A stretch of DNA of 35,639 nucleotides from Eubacteriales bacterium (GTDB taxonomy: Bacteria > Bacillota_A > Clostridia > Lachnospirales > Lachnospiraceae): positions 1 to 35,639 of the forward strand of contig JAUNJL010000021.1 of NCBI GenBank assembly GCA_030533315.1, in the 5' to 3' direction. Made by a program: the position numbers and the translations under genes. Below, piece by piece: positions 33,368 through 35,639 of this stretch (position 1 is its first letter; each line of letters starts with the position of its first letter). The notes under the pieces were generated by a model. It saw only the letters and a program-made list of their open reading frames with translations, did no database searches and was not told where the DNA came from.

Positions 33368-33479
33368 AAAATCAATCATGCCTCCTTGTTTTGCGTTACA
33401 GATCACTTTATGAATCCATAAATCACAAATATATGAGATGTTCTTTCTTATTAATAATGTAAAAAGGACATACCGTAAC

Positions 33480-33508
33480 ATTATACGATATGTCGTAATA
33501 ATTGGCAA
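33480..33508 (-). promoter_or_regulatory. Promoter of the activase gene with overlapping inverted repeat
   Basis: On the minus strand TTGCCA (33508-33503), 17 bp, TATAAT (33485-33480). TACGA and TCGTA face each other across four bases in the spacer and -10 region, so a repressor could block the promoter. The leader is about 105 bases. Apart from these signals and the tgt promoter, 33368-33764 shows only weak hairpins. Confidence 0.6.
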
Positions 33509-33729
33509 TGTAAAAGTTTAACAAGGATTCCAGCGATTGGTGTCGAAATTCTAACAGTTCAGATAGGTCTCCCGATCGATTCCAGGTGCGCCTTTTTGTG
33601 ATGGCGGAATGTTTTTCCCTTTTCTGCAAAGGAAAAAATCGTGAATGCTGCGGCTGAATGGCAGCAGGAATGCAGGCTTTCATAAGAAGGGTACCGCGGC
33701 GAAAAGCGGATGAGAAGCCGAAAGGGTGG

Positions 33730-33758
33730 TTGAAAAAAATGGAATTTCGGGATATAAT
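33730..33758 (+). promoter_or_regulatory. Promoter of tgt
   Basis: TTGAAA (33730-33735), 17 bp, TATAAT (33753-33758). Transcription would begin near 33765, so the whole repeat array lies in the tgt leader RNA. Confidence 0.7.
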
Positions 33759-33796
33759 AAGCAAAGTTTTGCAGCGCCCTGGCTGCTTGGTTTTGG

Positions 33797-33838
33797 ATGA
33801 TTATTGTTGACGCGGCGGGCGCGTCGGAAAAGAGGTAA
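33797..33838 (+). other. Leader micro-ORF 1 of tgt
   Basis: Thirteen codons encoding MIIVDAAGASEKR, TAA stop inside GAAAAGAGGTAA. No good ribosome site was seen. It belongs to the repeat array. Confidence 0.3.
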
Positions 33839-33865
33839 GTTTGGAAGAGTGCTTCCAAAACTACC

Positions 33866-33901
33866 ATGATTGACGCAGCTAGTGCGCCAGGAAAGAGGTA
33901 A
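33866..33901 (+). other. Leader micro-ORF 2 of tgt
   Basis: Eleven codons encoding MIDAASAPGKR, TAA stop. It sits between hairpin II copies 1 and 2. Confidence 0.3.
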
Positions 33902-33928
33902 GTTTGGAAGAGTGCTTCCAAAACTACC

Positions 33929-33964
33929 ATGATTGACGCGGCGGGCGCGTCGGAAAAGAGGTAA
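33929..33964 (+). other. Leader micro-ORF 3 of tgt
   Basis: Eleven codons encoding MIDAAGASEKR, TAA stop. Between hairpin II copies 2 and 3. Confidence 0.3.
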
Positions 33965-33991
33965 GTTTGGAAGAGTGCTTCCAAAACTACC

Positions 33992-34027
33992 ATGATTGAC
34001 GCGGCGAGCGCGTCGGAAAAGAGGTAA
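33992..34027 (+). other. Leader micro-ORF 4 of tgt
   Basis: Eleven codons encoding MIDAASASEKR. Its TAA stop (34025-34027) lies directly after AGAGG, the ribosome site of tgt, and only six bases before the tgt ATG, so ribosomes finishing here could restart on tgt. Confidence 0.35.
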
Positions 34028-34033
34028 TGTGGT

Positions 34034-35176
34034 ATGGCAGAGTATAAGCTTTTGAGAACGGAAGGAAGGGCGAAAAGAGGGGAGTTCCATACGGTTCATG
34101 GGACGATTCAGACGCCGGTATTTATGAATGTGGGAACGGTGGGAGCGATCAAGGGAGCGGTCTCGACGATGGATCTAAAGGAGATCGGCACTCAGGTCCA
34201 GCTGTCCAACACCTACCACCTGCACGTGAGGACGGGGGACCGCCTGATCAAAGAGTATGGAGGCCTCCATAAATTTATGGTATGGGATCGCCCCATTTTG
34301 ACAGACTCCGGCGGGTTCCAGGTATTCTCCCTGGCAGGTCTTCGGAAGATCAAGGAGGAAGGCGTTTACTTTCAGTCGCACATAGACGGACACAGGATCT
34401 TCATGGGGCCGGAGGAGAGTATGCAGATCCAGTCAAACCTGGGTTCCACCATTGCCATGGCCTTTGACGAGTGCCCCAGCAGCGTGGCGGACAGAGATTA
34501 CGTGCAGAAATCCGTGGATCGGACCACCCGGTGGCTGTATCGATGTAAGGAGGAGATGGACCGGCTGAACAGCCTGCCGGACACCTTAAACAGGGAACAG
34601 CTTCTCTTTGGCATCAACCAGGGGGCCATCTATGAGGACATCCGTATTTCCCACGCAAAAACCATCAGCCAGCTGGAGCTGGACGGCTATGCCGTAGGAG
34701 GGCTTGCGGTGGGAGAGAGCCATGAGGAAATGTACCGGATCCTGGATGAGGTCGTTCCCTTCCTGCCCCAGGACAAGCCCACCTATCTCATGGGGGTTGG
34801 CACCCCGGCCAACATCTTGGAGGCCGTGGAGAGGGGAGTGGACTTTTTTGACTGCGTGTATCCCAGCCGCAACGGGCGGCACGGCCACGTGTACACCAAC
34901 GAGGGAAAGCGGAACATGTTCAACGCCAAATACGAGCTGGATCACAGGCCCATCCAGGAGGGCTGCCAGTGTCCGGCCTGCCGCCACTACAGCAGGGCGT
35001 ACATCCGCCACCTGCTGAAGGCCAAGGAAATGCTGGGGATGCGCCTTTGCGTGCTTCACAATCTGTACTTCTACAACCATCTCATGGAGGAGATCCGGGA
35101 CGCCCTGGACGCCGGAAAATTCCAGGAATACAAGGCAATGCGGCTGGAGGGCTTTGAGAAGGGACAGATGCAGTAG
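34034..35176 (+). CDS. tgt: Queuine/preQ1 tRNA-ribosyltransferase
   Basis: 380 residues, normal length. It replaces guanine-34 of tRNAs for Asp, Asn, His and Tyr with preQ1 (bacterial type) or queuine. The general acid D91 is in LTDSGGFQVFSL, the nucleophile D273 in DFFDCVYPSRN, and the zinc ligands are C311, C313, C316 and H342. LAVGE (224-228) is the bacterial form of the base-recognition loop, which favours preQ1. ATG 34034 has AGAGG nine bases upstream. Other queuosine genes are absent from the window. The leader carries a remarkable tandem repeat. yajC follows, a common bacterial order. Confidence 0.96.
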   Translation: MAEYKLLRTEGRAKRGEFHTVHGTIQTPVFMNVGTVGAIKGAVSTMDLKEIGTQVQLSNTYHLHVRTGDRLIKEYGGLHKFMVWDRPILTDSGGFQVFSLAGLRKIKEEGVYFQSHIDGHRIFMGPEESMQIQSNLGSTIAMAFDECPSSVADRDYVQKSVDRTTRWLYRCKEEMDRLNSLPDTLNREQLLFGINQGAIYEDIRISHAKTISQLELDGYAVGGLAVGESHEEMYRILDEVVPFLPQDKPTYLMGVGTPANILEAVERGVDFFDCVYPSRNGRHGHVYTNEGKRNMFNAKYELDHRPIQEGCQCPACRHYSRAYIRHLLKAKEMLGMRLCVLHNLYFYNHLMEEIRDALDAGKFQEYKAMRLEGFEKGQMQ

Positions 35177-35177
35177 A

Positions 35178-35225
35178 AATGATAAAAAAACACTTGATGA
35201 AATCAAGGTTTTTGTGTATCATTAG
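35178..35225 (+). terminator. Terminator after tgt
   Basis: CTTGAT (35193-35198), GAA loop, ATCAAG (35202-35207), then a T-rich run from 35209. Outer bases AATGAT and ATCATT can extend the stem imperfectly. It may be only partial, since yajC follows with no strong promoter. Confidence 0.55.
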
Positions 35226-35318
35226 GTTTATATGCTCCAGAGAGGAAAAATTTGGCGCAGGAATGCCTGGAAAGCGGAGCTATTCGGGCTGTAAGTAAAA
35301 ATACAGGAGGAATTTGAA

Positions 35319-35612
35319 ATGGACGCACAGAGCGGAATGAGTATGGGATTTACCCTGGTATGGCTGGTTGTTCTTTTTGGAATCATGTATTTCCTCATGA
35401 TCCGTCCCCAGAAAAAAGAGCAGAAAAGGATCCAGGCCATGCTGAGCAGCATGGAGGTAGGCGACAGCATCGTGACCACCAGCGGCTTCTACGGCGTTAT
35501 CATTGACATGACAGAGGAAGACGTGATCGTGGAATTTGGCAATAACAAAAACTGCCGCATCCCCATGAGAAAACAAGCCATCGCAGAAGTGGAAAAAGCC
35601 GATCAGGCATAA
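35319..35612 (+). CDS. yajC: Preprotein translocase subunit YajC
   Basis: 97 residues. One N-terminal transmembrane helix (about 8-28, TLVWLVVLFGIMYFLMI) is followed by the family signature RPQKKEQKRIQAMLSSMEVGD and GDSIVTTSGFYGVI. YajC joins SecD and SecF in the membrane as an accessory of the Sec translocon. AGGAGG precedes ATG 35319. The window ends 27 bases after the stop, without further features; secD or secDF would be expected next. Confidence 0.93.
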   Translation: MDAQSGMSMGFTLVWLVVLFGIMYFLMIRPQKKEQKRIQAMLSSMEVGDSIVTTSGFYGVIIDMTEEDVIVEFGNNKNCRIPMRKQAIAEVEKADQA

Positions 35613-35639
35613 CCCCCTTCCCCAACAACCAAACACCAC

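Larger units (their letters stand above)
33807..34027 (+). repeat. 63-bp tandem repeat array in the tgt leader
   Basis: Units begin with TTGACG at 33807, 33870, 33933 and 33996, exactly 63 bp apart; the last is partial (32 bases) and runs into tgt. Each unit has hairpin I (GACGCG/CGCGTC around a 5-base loop; 33809-33825 and so on), a purine stretch GGAAAAGAGGTAA, and hairpin II (TTTGGAAG/CTTCCAAA around AGTG; 33840-33859, 33903-33922, 33966-33985). The last partial unit has no hairpin II. Unit 2 differs most; its innermost hairpin I pair changes from G-C to A-T on both sides. Confidence 0.9.

Noticed and set aside
33559..33993. Minus-strand frame with three copies of MVVLEALFQTYLFSDAPAASI
   Set aside because: It is the reverse reading of the 63-bp repeat (63 = 21 codons keeps the frame open). 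It has no ribosome site and antisense-like composition.
33807..34027. CRISPR array
   Set aside because: The whole 63-bp unit repeats, with no variable spacers, and no cas gene is present.
33765..34033. preQ1 riboswitch before tgt
   Set aside because: No recognisable preQ1 pseudoknot sequence was seen; the leader is explained by the tandem units.
34034..35176. tgt as a queuine-salvage type enzyme
   Set aside because: The LAVGE loop has the bacterial Val, so there is no sequence reason to prefer queuine over preQ1.

Overview
The window reads as a chromosomal segment of an anaerobic, G+C-rich, low-spacer Firmicute. A gut-type clostridium close to Lachnospiraceae is the best guess. Support comes from the strong AGGAGG-type ribosome sites, clostridial protein families (tandem 2-hydroxyacyl-CoA dehydratase activase, YtqB/MnmM methylase, ECF vitamin transporter, TatD-linked radical SAM protein) and the oxygen-independent cobalamin route. 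No phage, IS element, CRISPR array, tRNA or rRNA was seen. The species is inferred only.

Layout. (1) 1-4051: a dihydropyrimidinase/hydantoinase, a convergent SLC1-type symporter and an XdhC-like protein whose two domains are in reversed order. Together they suggest a cyclic-ureide or purine module. (2) 4176-7655: an SH3 lipoprotein, trpS, a cyclophilin lipoprotein, and convergent mnmM. (3) 7921-10968: a coenzyme A operon with coaBC, an ECF S-component (candidate pantothenate transporter) and coaX, closed by a clear terminator. (4) 10997-13373: an RluA-type pseudouridine synthase facing away from a MATE exporter. (5) 13418-25914: a 12.5-kb cobalamin operon behind a strong promoter and a cobalamin riboswitch. 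The order is cbiD, cbiL, cbiF, cbiG, cbiH, a cbiJ-cbiE-cbiT triple fusion, cbiA, cbiB, cobD, cbiP, cbiC. Many junctions are ATGA overlaps. It covers cobalt-factor II to cobinamide phosphate but has no chelatase, cobalt transporter or lower-ligand genes. (6) 25995-29045: a MocR/PdxR-type regulator that has lost its PLP lysine, divergent from a pyridoxal kinase, which overlaps a TatD-linked radical SAM gene. (7) 29144-33367: one 1407-residue protein with two complete dehydratase-activase domains. (8) 33730-35612: tgt and yajC.

The most unusual non-coding signal is the tgt leader. It holds a 63-bp unit repeated three and a half times. Each unit has two hairpins and an 11-13 codon micro-ORF whose stop codon falls inside a ribosome-binding sequence. 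Similar 'micro-ORF plus hairpin, ending at the ribosome site' leaders precede cbiG and the cyclophilin gene, where two copies encode nearly the same peptide through different codons. This may be a dispersed family of short leader elements. It deserves a genome-wide search and ribosome profiling.
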